From: Nocardia panacis
Lineage (GTDB): Bacteria; Actinomycetota; Actinomycetes; Mycobacteriales; Mycobacteriaceae
DNA: 64,000 nucleotides
NCBI RefSeq assembly: GCF_003598715.1
Contig: NZ_QZFU01000015.1
Span: forward strand, 62,001 to 126,000
Direction: 5' to 3'
In this document: positions 48,087 through 56,343 of the stretch, in pieces
Numbering within the stretch: the first letter of the stretch is position 1
How the letters are laid out: every line of letters starts with the position of its first letter
The notes under the pieces: generated by a model
The model's database searches: none
The model's input: only the letters and a program-made list of their open reading frames with translations
Told to the model about the DNA's origin: nothing
Program-made: the position numbers and the translations under genes

Positions 48087-48456
48087 ATGCAGAGAAGCGG
48101 ACGGATTCGATTCGAGGCTGATGCCGAGCCGATCTGGCCGCATCCGTGCTCGTGCCCGCATTGCCAGAAGCTGGCCGGTGGCCCGGTCGTGGCCTGGACG
48201 GGCTTTCCCCAACGAAAATTTCCGGTGGACCTCCGGCGAGCCGGACTGGTACAACACTTTCCCCACTACTCAGCGCGGGTCCTGCCCCACCTGCCACAGC
48301 CTCGTGGCCGCCCGCGACAGCGAGGGCGAGTTCCAGGATCAGATGGGCATCACGATGATGGCGCTGGATGATCCCACCGGCATCACGCCGGTTCACCAGT
48401 CTTGCAAGGACAATGCGGTGTCGTGGCTGCCGGTGATCGAAACCGTCGATTCCTGA
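48087..48456 (+). pseudogene. Frameshifted GFA-family gene
   Basis: The first part is read in one frame (SGRIRFEADAEPIWPHPCSC, then PHCQKLAGGPVVAWTGFPQ) and the rest in the next (NENFRWTSGEPDWYNTF, CPTCHSLVAARD, ending CKDNAVSWLPVI). Together they rebuild a GFA protein similar to the intact one at 46073. The shift lies near 48215. The expected N-terminal CLC site is also altered (TCLMQ). The gene is therefore most likely dead. Confidence 0.8.
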
Positions 48457-48471
48457 CCTCACACCCTCGCG

Positions 48472-48506
48472 CCGTGCCGCACCGGACGAGTCCCGGCGCG
48501 GCACGG
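48472..48506. terminator. Hairpin between convergent genes
   Basis: CCGTGCCGC and GCGGCACGG form a perfect 9-bp stem, with the loop able to pair further (CCGG and CCCGG). It lies between the GFA pseudogene and the convergent dioxygenase gene and probably ends transcription from both sides. There is no T-run, as is common in actinobacteria. Confidence 0.55.
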
Positions 48507-48520
48507 GGCCGGCCCGCCGC

Positions 48521-49369
48521 TCACATCACGGTGGTGCGATACAGCTTGCGCTGATATCGCGTGTGATCACACGGAGAGGCGGTGTGCATCACCGCCCGGT
48601 TGTCCCAGATCACCAGGTCTCCAACCCGCCAGTAATGCGCGTACACGTACTGCGGTGCCGTGGCGTGTGCGTGTAGCTGCGCCAGGAGCGCTCCTGCCGC
48701 GTCATCGGGCATTCCGACGATCGCAGCAATGATCATGTCCCCCAACAGCAGTGACCGCCGGCCCGTCACCGGATGTTCGCGCACCAGTGGATGGGTTACG
48801 TCGGGGACGCGGGCGCGCTGTCGGGCAGTCAAGGTCACCTTCGCCGCGTGGTGCGCCTGCTGGCGCTGTTCGAGATGAGTCATCGAATGCACTGCCACCA
48901 ATCGGTCCACCCGGTCTTTGACCAGTGGAGGCAGATCGTCGTAGGCGGCGGTCGTGTCCGCGAAACGGGTCTGGCCGCCGACCTGCGCCGCGACCACCGA
49001 GTACAGCAGCGACACCGCGCTCATCCGCGGCTTCCACGACAGATCCGAGTGCCACTCTTCCTCGTTGTCGCCGTCGTACAAGCCGATCGGCACACCATCG
49101 CGATGGATATTGCTGATGGTCACGATCTGAGGGAAGCCTGCGACCGTGTACTGATCCTGCACATGAATTTCCGGCTCCCCGAATACGCGGCTCACCCGCA
49201 GATGATCGGCATGGGTGAGCTGCTGATCACCGATCACCAGAACCCGGTATTGGAGAAGGTGATCGGCGAGAGCGGCAGCGGTGTCCTCATCGAGAGATCG
49301 AGTCAAGTCGATTCCGGACACGCGCGCACCGAATGTCGTTGCAAGACTGTCGATTCGATATCCGTTCAC
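48521..49369 (-). CDS. TauD/TfdA-family Fe(II)/2-oxoglutarate dioxygenase
   Basis: A 282-residue dioxygenase. The facial triad is H107 and D109 in EEWHSDLSW and H262 in NRAVMHTAS; the 2-oxoglutarate Arg is in DHTRYQRKLYRT. The full length and intact motifs suggest a working enzyme, hydroxylating an amino acid, sulfonate or similar small acid. Its neighbours include guanidine-group enzymes, but no operon links them. The ATG at 49369 gives the family N-terminus. Confidence 0.88.
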   Translation of the reverse strand: MNGYRIDSLATTFGARVSGIDLTRSLDEDTAAALADHLLQYRVLVIGDQQLTHADHLRVSRVFGEPEIHVQDQYTVAGFPQIVTISNIHRDGVPIGLYDGDNEEEWHSDLSWKPRMSAVSLLYSVVAAQVGGQTRFADTTAAYDDLPPLVKDRVDRLVAVHSMTHLEQRQQAHHAAKVTLTARQRARVPDVTHPLVREHPVTGRRSLLLGDMIIAAIVGMPDDAAGALLAQLHAHATAPQYVYAHYWRVGDLVIWDNRAVMHTASPCDHTRYQRKLYRTTVM

Positions 49370-49445
49370 CGATAGAGAATATCAATCGGCCATGCCGTGC
49401 ACCGAGAATCGAGAATCGCGGCAGGGGTGGCTTAGACTCCCGCCT

Positions 49446-50576
49446 ATGAGTCAGGGGATACCGCTCAAGGACGCGGCGCTCAATGCTGCCCGTGTCACCC
49501 AGATCGCCGCCGCCCTGTCGACCGTCCATCCGGAATTCGACGCCGACGGGTTCACCGCCGCGGTGACGGCAGCTCTGCCGCCCTTGGGGTTGAAGCAGCG
49601 AATCTCTTGTGTCGCAGACTATCTCGCGCAGTTCCTGCCCACCGACTTCGAACAGGCCATCACGATCATCCTGGCCGCGCTTCCGCCACACGATGATGCC
49701 GACTACTCCGGCAGCGACTTCGGGGTCTACACCTACGCACCGTATTCCGATTTCGTCGCCCGCTACGGCTGCACCGCGCAGCACCTGGAAACCTCGTTGA
49801 CGAGCCTGCGGGAAATGACGAAGCATTTCAGCGCCGAGGATGCGGTGCGGCACTTCATCAATGCGTTCCCGGACGCGACCATGAAATTCGTCCATCAGTG
49901 GAGCCTCGACAAGGACTATCATGTGCGCCGACTCGCCAGCGAAGGAACCCGGCCCGTTCTACCGTGGTCTCCTCGAATTACCCTCGAGCCGTCTGCCGCG
50001 ATTCCGGTTCTGGACAACCTGCACGGCGATTCGTCCCGTTTCGTTGTCATGTCCGTCGCCAATCACCTCAACGACCTCTCACGAAGCGATCCGGATCTGG
50101 TCATCGCCACACTGGCGCGGTGGCGATCGGGAAAAGACCACGACGACAAGAGTTTCGCCTTCCTGACCCGCCAAGCGCTGCGGACCCTGGTCAAAGGCGG
50201 AGACCCTCGGGCGTTCGAATTCCTGGGCTTCGCCACCGAGCCTGCGGCGCGGGTATCGGATCTGATGCTGACCGCTGCGCGGATACCGATCGGTGGTGTC
50301 CTGGAGATCGGTTTCACCGTGTGCAGCCCGGTGCCCGAATCGGTCGTCATCGACTACGTGGTGCGGTACCCTCGCCCGTCCGGTGGTTATGGCGAAGCGG
50401 TGTTCAAATTCAAGACCCTCGCCTTGTCCGCGGGTCAGCCTCAGCACTTCACCCGAGGACAGCACATGCGCCCAACCGCCGGCCGCACCCTGACTCCCGG
50501 ATCGGGGAGCGTTTCCATTCAGGTCAACGGGAAACGACTGGCCGAATCGAACTTCGAACTCCTGCCCGCGCGCTGA
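49446..50576 (+). CDS. DNA alkylation repair protein, HEAT-repeat type
   Basis: A 376-residue protein of the AlkC/AlkD glycosylase superfamily. HEAT-like helices are seen (EDAVRHFINAFPDATMKFVHQWSLDKDYHVRRLASEGTRP read in pieces, then VLDNLHGDSSRFVVMSVANHLNDL), with the SVANHLND motif of AlkC. A C-terminal beta-rich domain of about 100 residues (YPRPSGGYGEAVFKFK, GSVSIQVNGKRL) resembles the immunoglobulin-like tail of longer AlkC proteins. It would remove 3-methylated purines from DNA. The ATG is at 49446. Confidence 0.82.
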   Translation: MSQGIPLKDAALNAARVTQIAAALSTVHPEFDADGFTAAVTAALPPLGLKQRISCVADYLAQFLPTDFEQAITIILAALPPHDDADYSGSDFGVYTYAPYSDFVARYGCTAQHLETSLTSLREMTKHFSAEDAVRHFINAFPDATMKFVHQWSLDKDYHVRRLASEGTRPVLPWSPRITLEPSAAIPVLDNLHGDSSRFVVMSVANHLNDLSRSDPDLVIATLARWRSGKDHDDKSFAFLTRQALRTLVKGGDPRAFEFLGFATEPAARVSDLMLTAARIPIGGVLEIGFTVCSPVPESVVIDYVVRYPRPSGGYGEAVFKFKTLALSAGQPQHFTRGQHMRPTAGRTLTPGSGSVSIQVNGKRLAESNFELLPAR

Positions 50577-50589
50577 CAGTCCGCGTGGT

Positions 50590-50949
50590 TCAGCACGCCG
50601 GGCTCCGGCGAGCCAGCGGCAGCGTGGAGCATCGGAAAGAACCCGGTATCCGAGTGACCTCCGAGTAGTCGATCATCACCGGCTCGATCCCGCGCGCGGC
50701 CAACTGCTCGGCGAGCCGATGACTCCGTGCAGCGACCGCTACCACACCCGGCGCCAGCGCCAGAGTGTTGACCTCGACGCCGACGACTTCCTCAGCCGTC
50801 ATCGCGATCAGATCGAAATGCCGGTCGAACCAACGCATCTGAGCCGGGGCGAACACGGCGGGATTCACCAGCGCGACCCCCGGTGCCACGATGTTGAAAT
50901 GATCGTCCAGGTGCACGACACCGCTGCGGGTGAACGGCACCGCGATCAC
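50590..50949 (-). CDS. Dimethylargininase-like protein, C-terminal half
   Basis: A 119-residue frame carrying the second half of an arginine deiminase/dimethylargininase-fold enzyme. IAVPFTRSGVVHLDDHFNIV contains the catalytic His region, EVNTLALAPGVVAV follows, and GSFRCSTLPL carries the nucleophile Cys near residue 107. It starts with a GTG that overlaps the stop of the N-terminal half (GTGA). Either the enzyme is made as two coupled polypeptides or the gene has a single-base frameshift at about 50947. Confidence 0.75.
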   Translation of the reverse strand: MIAVPFTRSGVVHLDDHFNIVAPGVALVNPAVFAPAQMRWFDRHFDLIAMTAEEVVGVEVNTLALAPGVVAVAARSHRLAEQLAARGIEPVMIDYSEVTRIPGSFRCSTLPLARRSPAC

Positions 50950-51482
50950 CTCCCGACCGCTCCCCAGCGATCGAGGCGGTAGCGCAGCGCGTCGACTCCT
51001 TCGCGAGAGGACTCCTCACTCAGCCCGACCAGCACACAGCCCTCGTGCAGCATCACGTCACCGCCCTCGATCGTTCCGGCGTCGAGGTAGGCGACCGCGG
51101 AGAACCGTTCCACGAGCGCGCGCATCCCGGAGAACTCGGCCTGGCGCTTGGCAGAGTTCAAACGGCTGACGACAAAAACATCGTCAACAACGAACCCCAG
51201 GTCGCGCGTGTAGTGCTGGGCGTAGCAGCCCGGAACCTGATCCGCCACTAGAACCTCGACGCCGCGACCGCGCAATACGGCCATGAAGTCTGCCTGCTGC
51301 GCACGCACGATCGTGTCGTCATAGCGTTGCCACCGGCTGGTCTCGAGTTGTCGGCGGTGAACCAGGTCCAGCCGAGCCGGGGCAGACAGGTCCAACGTGA
51401 ACGGCCCGGCATACCTCATCACGACTGTCTGCAAGGCCCCGAACTCATCAGATACACCGATCTCGAGCACGCTATCTCCCAT
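50946..51482 (-). CDS. Dimethylargininase-like protein, N-terminal half
   Basis: A 178-residue frame matching the first half of the same enzyme type: VVMRYAGPF at the start, YTRDLGFVVDDVFVVSRLN with the substrate-binding Asp, then AGTIEGGDVMLHEG and VLVGLSEESSREGVDALRY. It ends abruptly in GAVGR, where homologues continue directly into the segment read from the overlapping downstream frame. The ATG at 51482 is preferred over 51605. Homologues hydrolyse guanidino groups of arginine derivatives. Confidence 0.75.
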   Translation of the reverse strand: MGDSVLEIGVSDEFGALQTVVMRYAGPFTLDLSAPARLDLVHRRQLETSRWQRYDDTIVRAQQADFMAVLRGRGVEVLVADQVPGCYAQHYTRDLGFVVDDVFVVSRLNSAKRQAEFSGMRALVERFSAVAYLDAGTIEGGDVMLHEGCVLVGLSEESSREGVDALRYRLDRWGAVGR

Positions 51483-51538
51483 GTTCTCCGGGCCGGCTGC
51501 CGCCCACTGCACCAGCTCGATCGAGTGCCGACAAACGG

Positions 51539-51685
51539 TTATTCGCGAGCCGACCAGCGAGGTGGGCGGGTTGGGGATGCCCTGTCGACCCAGATCTTCT
51601 CGCACCCCGCCGCAGTGAGCGCGTCGATCTGGGAAGCGTCCTTCTGCCCGCGCATGGAGACCCGTGCGTACCCGAACCGTGCCAT
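51539..51685 (-). pseudogene. N-terminal fragment of a serine recombinase
   Basis: The frame starts MARFGYARVSMRGQKDASQI and continues DALTAAGCEKIWVDRAS. This is the classic beginning of Tn3-type resolvases and invertases, with the catalytic Ser in ARVS. After about 37 residues the similarity ends and the frame runs to a stop. The rest of the catalytic domain and the HTH are missing. It marks a lost transposon. Confidence 0.8.
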
Positions 51686-52001
51686 GCCCGGAACTGTCCC
51701 ACCATTGGCCGACACGACCGGTTTCGTCTCATAGATTCCGCACACGAGTTCTGACCCGAAGCAGGTTCCGGCGACCTGCGGATTCGCGAACCCGCAGCGG
51801 CGGCCCGGATCTCTGGGTGTGACTCGCAGCGGTAGATGGCGGTGTTCTCGCACCACCAGGTGGCGCTGATGAGACCGAATGCGGGCCTGGAGTCGCGGTC
51901 TTTGAAATGTCCAGTAGCCAACTATCGAGTGGTTGGCACCGGTCAGCTCTGGGATCATAGGGTCGGCGGTCGACATCGGCGCCGCTGAGAGGAGATCGTA
52001 A
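51686..52001. other. No supported gene
   Basis: A gap of about 315 bases upstream of the resolvase fragment and the gene at 52002. The frames on both strands are rich in Arg and Cys without motifs. I see no repeat or hairpin that would mark a transposon end. Confidence 0.4.
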
Positions 52002-52361
52002 ATGGCCACGCCGCAGCGGTTCTGGATCGAATTCGACCCGCACGCGGCGTGGTTCGGACAGGGTGTCGGCGTGACCGGGTTCGACGTGCGGGACTGCTTG
52101 TCGATGGTGGCGGATCTGGTCCCCGACGGACTGTTGCCGCCCGTGCGCCGGATCACGGCCGACATCTCATTGGCCGAGCCACTGCCGTTGAATCCTCGTC
52201 ATCTCGGGGTCCCGGTGTGGCGCGGCGTCTGGTATCCACCGGTGAATCTGCGAACCGGCCCGATTCGCGGTATCGACCGAAGGGGTGCGCCTTGCGACTA
52301 TCCGACACCTGTCACAGCATCACGGCGCCAACCGCATCCACCTCATCGTCACCGACCTTGA
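52002..52361 (+). CDS. Hypothetical protein, tail possibly replaced
   Basis: A 119-residue frame. The first about 83 residues look like a real compact protein (FWIEFDPHAAWFGQGVGVTGFD, then HLGVPVWRGVWYPPVNL). The last about 35 are Arg/Pro/His-rich and overlap a glyoxalase-type fragment in another frame. The natural C-terminus may therefore have been lost by recombination near 52260-52320. I do not recognise the family. Confidence 0.5.
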   Translation: MATPQRFWIEFDPHAAWFGQGVGVTGFDVRDCLSMVADLVPDGLLPPVRRITADISLAEPLPLNPRHLGVPVWRGVWYPPVNLRTGPIRGIDRRGAPCDYPTPVTASRRQPHPPHRHRP

Positions 52362-52467
52362 AGCAGAAATCACCCACCTGCGCGACACCGGCGCTGAATT
52401 CCGCAGCGACGTGATCACCGGCCCCGGCGGAAGCCAGATCCTGCTCACCGACCCCGCGCGGGGAGAC
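52321..52467 (+). pseudogene. Fragment of a VOC/glyoxalase-fold gene
   Basis: A stretch of about 49 codons reads GANRIHLIVTDLEAEITHLR, then DTGAEFRSDVITGPGGSQI and LLTDP. This is the C-terminal beta-alpha-beta part of a vicinal-oxygen-chelate protein. No N-terminal module precedes it. It overlaps the tail of the gene at 52002. Confidence 0.65.
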
Positions 52468-52540
52468 CTCAAGAACGCGCAGCACCAACCAGCCCGTTCG
52501 TTGAGACTGCTAAGTAGAGGCTCGATCGAAAGGAATCGAC

Positions 52541-52846
52541 ATGGACGACACCGACCCGTTTTCCGACCTTGAGCCGGGCAAGAAGCAGCGTCTCTTCGAA
52601 CTCGGAGCAGCCGAGTTCAGGGGCGAGACCGCCGAGGCCGGGTGGAAGATGTATCAGGAGTTCGAAACACCGATGGGGGTCCGCCGTTACACCAATGTGC
52701 GGACGCTCGAGGACGGACGTGTGCAGGCACACGAGTACCGAGCATCCGGGAACGATCCGCAGACGATCTTCGACCTTGAGATGGGACCGGTTACCTACTC
52801 GACAACGGGGATAATCCACGAACTCGAATGGGTCACCGCCGACTGA
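52541..52846 (+). CDS. Hypothetical small acidic protein
   Basis: A 101-residue protein with normal codon bias and an AAAGGA site seven bases upstream of the ATG. Sequence such as KMYQEFETPMGVRRYTNVRTLEDGRVQAHEYRA is mixed alpha/beta. No Cys clusters or membrane segments are present. I do not recognise a family. It converges on the relaxase gene. Confidence 0.6.
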   Translation: MDDTDPFSDLEPGKKQRLFELGAAEFRGETAEAGWKMYQEFETPMGVRRYTNVRTLEDGRVQAHEYRASGNDPQTIFDLEMGPVTYSTTGIIHELEWVTAD

Positions 52847-53014
52847 CGTCCGACCGATCAACACTTGAGAGCACGGTGACGCCGGGTGCTGGCATCGCCC
52901 GTTCTCATCGACGCGAATCCGCAGACTGTGGTCGTTTCCGGCGAAGTACGCGCCGGTATTTGTTCATCATTCGTCGTTCCGAGTCTGCGGTGGACCCCGG
53001 TGGCGGGGCGACTA

Positions 53015-54691
53015 CTACCGCTGCGGTCCAGAGTCCTCGGATCGGTCCAGCCCGTGATCACGATCGTTGGGTGCTCGGTCATTCTCCGTGGCCGATGCCG
53101 ACCTGCGGCTTGATTCGTTGCCTGCGACGCTGCCGAAGTCGAGGGCGCCATCGAGCACGCGTTGCATCTGGGCCGAGACCTGCCGCTCGCCCTCGGCCTG
53201 CGGGACAGGTGTGTAGCGGGCGTGGACTGCGGCCAGCTCGGTGCGCACAGCCCGGTCGAGTTCAGCCGCTCGGTGCAGATCACCCCTCGCGGTATGGGCG
53301 TCTCGCATAGCGCGGGCCGCGCGAGTGAGCTGCGCGAGCACCAGATGGTAGGAGGCAGCCGTGGACTGCTCGCGTGTTTGGAGCATGATCAGTGCCGCGC
53401 CGCCGGCCGTCAGTGTCCGCGCCGGTTTGCGCCAGCGGGTGTGGGCGGGCCGCTGGGCGGACTTGGCCAAAGCACGGGCGGCGGTGGCCAATGGACCAGG
53501 GACGGGTTCCGTGCGCACCGACCATGCGGCCATGACCCCTGCGGTGCGGGCTGCCGCGCGCGCCCACTGGTCACGGTCGTCGGGCGGGATCTGGGCAAGG
53601 TAGCGGTTCCACCATTGCAGATCCTGAGCCGCGCGCCCGACCTCGGCCGCGTCCACCGGCACCACCTCGGCGCCATCGGGATTGACCGGCGGGCGATTGC
53701 GGTGCGCGGCCCGCCACTCCCCGACCGCTTCGGCATCAAGAGCCGGGCTGCGGTCCCATTCGTTCCGCAATGCCGGAAGGGTCAGATCGGACGCGAGTCG
53801 ACCACCGCCGTAGTACACCAGCCGCCCGCGGCTGCGCGTCGGCTCCGCGACCGCATATCCCACCACCACGCTGGTGTCGCCGTGTGCGTAGCGCGGCAGA
53901 ACGATCAGCTTCTCCTGCCGGAGCCGACGAACGAACTCGCCCTCCTCCCGCGACGCGACCGCGCAGGCGCGCACGACACGCTCGAGCCGCCACCGCGCCG
54001 GCTCCTCGACGGTGCGGTTGTCTCCGGGCGTCAGTTCGGCGCGGGTCAATCCGCGCGTGCCGACACGGCTGTGGCGGGATTCGAGGATCTGTAGCCCGAA
54101 CTCGTGCTCGAGTTGCCCCGCCGCGCGTTGGGCTCGTTTCCGTTCCCGCCACAAGTCGACTTTCGTGCCATCGTCGCGGACAACGGACACGACGATATGG
54201 ATGTGATCGTTCCCGCCGGTGGACAGACCGTGCCGCACCGCGACCCAGCGGGCGGGTGAGCGACCGGACCCGTCGGCAGTGAACCCCATTTTGTCCATGA
54301 ACGCGGTCGCGATCCGGCCCCAGGTCTCGTCGGCCAGCTCGCCTTCCTCGGCGCGCAGTGACAGCGAAGTGTGCCACACATGTCCGGGCGTCAACGGCCT
54401 GGCAGGGTCCTTGATCTTGCGGCCTCGATCATCGAGACGAACACGCCCTTCGACGTCGCGCAGGTAGTTCGGTACGCCGACCTCGACACCGAACAGCCGA
54501 CGTGCCCGATCCAGACGTCGGGCGATCGAGAGCGCTTGCACCGGGGACAACTCGACACCGACCGGGTGGTCGGCGGTGACCGTCTCGTCTGCGGCCACCA
54601 GGTGCGGAAAGCGGTGCTCGTCGGCGCGACCCGGTCCGACGAGGTAAGCCAGCAACCCGCCCATGTGACCGCCACGGGTCACGTTCGGCAT
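53015..54691 (-). CDS. Relaxase (mobilization nuclease)
   Basis: A 558-residue relaxase. The metal-binding histidine motif is NDHIHIVVS at about residues 161-169, with an upstream HTSLSL, and a likely nicking Tyr in GLLAYLVG near residue 16. This layout matches the plasmid relaxase fold that nicks oriT and leads the strand into the recipient. A long Ala/Arg-rich helical C-terminus follows. The ATG at 54691 shares one base with the stop codon of the MobC-like gene, so the two are coupled. Its C-terminal end has a second, truncated copy at 44142-44345. Confidence 0.87.
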   Translation of the reverse strand: MPNVTRGGHMGGLLAYLVGPGRADEHRFPHLVAADETVTADHPVGVELSPVQALSIARRLDRARRLFGVEVGVPNYLRDVEGRVRLDDRGRKIKDPARPLTPGHVWHTSLSLRAEEGELADETWGRIATAFMDKMGFTADGSGRSPARWVAVRHGLSTGGNDHIHIVVSVVRDDGTKVDLWRERKRAQRAAGQLEHEFGLQILESRHSRVGTRGLTRAELTPGDNRTVEEPARWRLERVVRACAVASREEGEFVRRLRQEKLIVLPRYAHGDTSVVVGYAVAEPTRSRGRLVYYGGGRLASDLTLPALRNEWDRSPALDAEAVGEWRAAHRNRPPVNPDGAEVVPVDAAEVGRAAQDLQWWNRYLAQIPPDDRDQWARAAARTAGVMAAWSVRTEPVPGPLATAARALAKSAQRPAHTRWRKPARTLTAGGAALIMLQTREQSTAASYHLVLAQLTRAARAMRDAHTARGDLHRAAELDRAVRTELAAVHARYTPVPQAEGERQVSAQMQRVLDGALDFGSVAGNESSRRSASATENDRAPNDRDHGLDRSEDSGPQR

Positions 54692-55122
54692 CACGCCGCC
54701 GTGCTCCACCCATCGAGCGCAATATCGACGCGATCCCGCAACCGACGCAACAACGCCATGTTGGCGGCCAGCGCCTCATGCTCGACGGTGCCGCTGGAAT
54801 TGGCGACCACGGCGATCTGATTGACGTTGTTCGCGACGTTCGCCAACAGCCGCTCGATACCCGCCAGCCGATCGGCCACATCGCGACTCGCTCCCACCGA
54901 ACTCCCCGCCTCCGACAACGCAGCCTCCACCAACAGCCGCGACACTGACACGTTGGCCCGCGCCGCGCGCGCCACGAGCTGGAGTTCCTGCTCGGGCGTC
55001 ACCTTCACGCAGTGCGCCTTCGCGCGCCCGCCGACCGTGTTGACCTGGCGTTGCCGCCTTCTCGCGCGAGCGCGCGGCAGCCTCGCCATCTGCGTAACCG
55101 TGGCGTAGTCCCCCATCACCAT
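54691..55122 (-). CDS. MobC-like relaxosome accessory protein
   Basis: A 143-residue basic protein. The N-terminus is Arg-rich; the middle has a ribbon-helix-helix look (HCVKVTPEQELQLVARAARANVSVSRLLVEAAL); the C-terminal part carries LLANVANNVNQIAVVAN, the 'NNxNQIA' motif typical of MobC proteins. MobC binds oriT and helps the relaxase nick. It lies directly before the relaxase gene and about 90 bases after a hairpin that may be part of oriT. Confidence 0.85.
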   Translation of the reverse strand: MVMGDYATVTQMARLPRARARRRQRQVNTVGGRAKAHCVKVTPEQELQLVARAARANVSVSRLLVEAALSEAGSSVGASRDVADRLAGIERLLANVANNVNQIAVVANSSGTVEHEALAANMALLRRLRDRVDIALDGWSTAA

Positions 55123-55566
55123 GTCCCTGCACAGGTCGTGCTCGGAGCGGAGCGGGCTGCCCCTGTCGACGAAACCATGACGCGGCCACCCTCTCGTGAA
55201 CCATCAACTAGCCGAGTGACCGATTCGGTCAGCTCGGAAACGAAAGTACGGAATCGGACTACACCTTCGCAAGGCTTTGAACTCAGACAATGACGCATCG
55301 CGCGTGGCTTTTCAGCCCGGAATTTGCCATTAGCCGTTCAAATGCCCAGCGCAGCGCGACGCCGGAGGCGGGTCCAAGTCCGCTGCGGGAGCGGCGGGGT
55401 GAGCGAAGCCATACCGGTTAGATATCGAACTGTCCAGCTTGCTCCGGATCGCGCCCATCCATAAGTCAAGGCTTACCAAACTAACGGTCGCGACTAGAGA
55501 CGTGACTCCACTCGATAGGCCAGCGCTACCGTCCTATCAGGCCACAAACCGAGGCCGCGAACGAGT
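55123..55566. other. Candidate oriT region
   Basis: About 440 bases upstream of the MobC and relaxase genes with no convincing frame. Besides the inverted repeat at 55212-55237, the stretch 55245-55330 is relatively AT-rich. Position upstream of the mobilization genes is the usual place of the transfer origin in such plasmids. The exact nick site cannot be seen. Confidence 0.5.
55212..55237. repeat. Inverted repeat upstream of mobC, possible oriT hairpin
   Basis: CCGAG-T-GACCGA and TCGGTC-AG-CTCGG are almost perfect mirror arms around a single T, forming an 11-bp stem with a small bulge. It lies 90 bases before the MobC-like start. Relaxases commonly recognise such a hairpin next to the nick site. 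Confidence 0.6.
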
Positions 55567-55599
55567 TTGGGACTGCTACGCCTCCTCGATGGGCGATGC

Positions 55600-56115
55600 A
55601 TGCTGTGTCTGCGCTGCCACGCGATGGTGGTCGACACCACGACGCGCGCTACCGAGCGAACACCGCGCGGGGTCCTGTGCCGCTTCTGCAAAGACCGCGT
55701 AGCTGGTTACGAAGGCTCCTACGGCGATGACCGGCCATTGATGGTCGGCTGCCGGTGCCGCCCGGCGGACATCGTCGACTGGGCGCCCGAATCCCGTGGG
55801 CAGCCGCTACACGTTCGGTTCCCCGGCGATCAGCGCCATCATAGCAACGGCTGGTGGATCATCACCCGCGAAGGCAAAGGTGACTGGCTGCGCTTCGGCC
55901 CCCGCGGCGGTCTGCTCTACCGCACCCGCGAGACCGAGCCGGTCGGCACTATCCACATCGACGAATCCGCCGAAGCCTGTGCCGATCCGTACTTCTCGTG
56001 GTCGTTCACCGGCGCGTGTGGATGCGGGCACGGCCACATCCCCGAATACCGCATCGAACCCTTCGCCACCGCATCCGAGGCGATCGAGGCGGCAGCGTTT
56101 CACTTCATCATCTAA
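55600..56115 (+). CDS. Cys-rich hypothetical protein
   Basis: A protein of 171 residues from the ATG at 55600 (182 from a TTG at 55567). The N-terminus has paired Cys that suggest a zinc ribbon (MLCLRCHAM and VLCRFCKD, then GCRC), and the C-terminal domain contains GACGCGHGH. The middle is beta-rich (GDWLRFGPRGGLLYRTRE). No family is recognised. It starts the plus-strand pair with the NYN gene on the transfer side of the element. Confidence 0.65.
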   Translation: MLCLRCHAMVVDTTTRATERTPRGVLCRFCKDRVAGYEGSYGDDRPLMVGCRCRPADIVDWAPESRGQPLHVRFPGDQRHHSNGWWIITREGKGDWLRFGPRGGLLYRTRETEPVGTIHIDESAEACADPYFSWSFTGACGCGHGHIPEYRIEPFATASEAIEAAAFHFII

Positions 56116-56343
56116 CGGCGGGACTCCTGCCGGGTGTGTCGTCGGGCTGCGGCCCCCGGCACGCCTATTCGCGTGCAATGCGCTGGTTCGAATGCGCCCG
56201 CGACTACCTTGCCGCAGGTGATGTTCCTTGAGACGGCCGCGGACACCGAATTGTTCGCGCGGCCTCGCGGCCGAGGCTTGACCGGATGGTTGTGGTCGGC
56301 TCTTCGACCTTCGCGGCTGCGGACTCGTATGCCGCTGCCCCAG

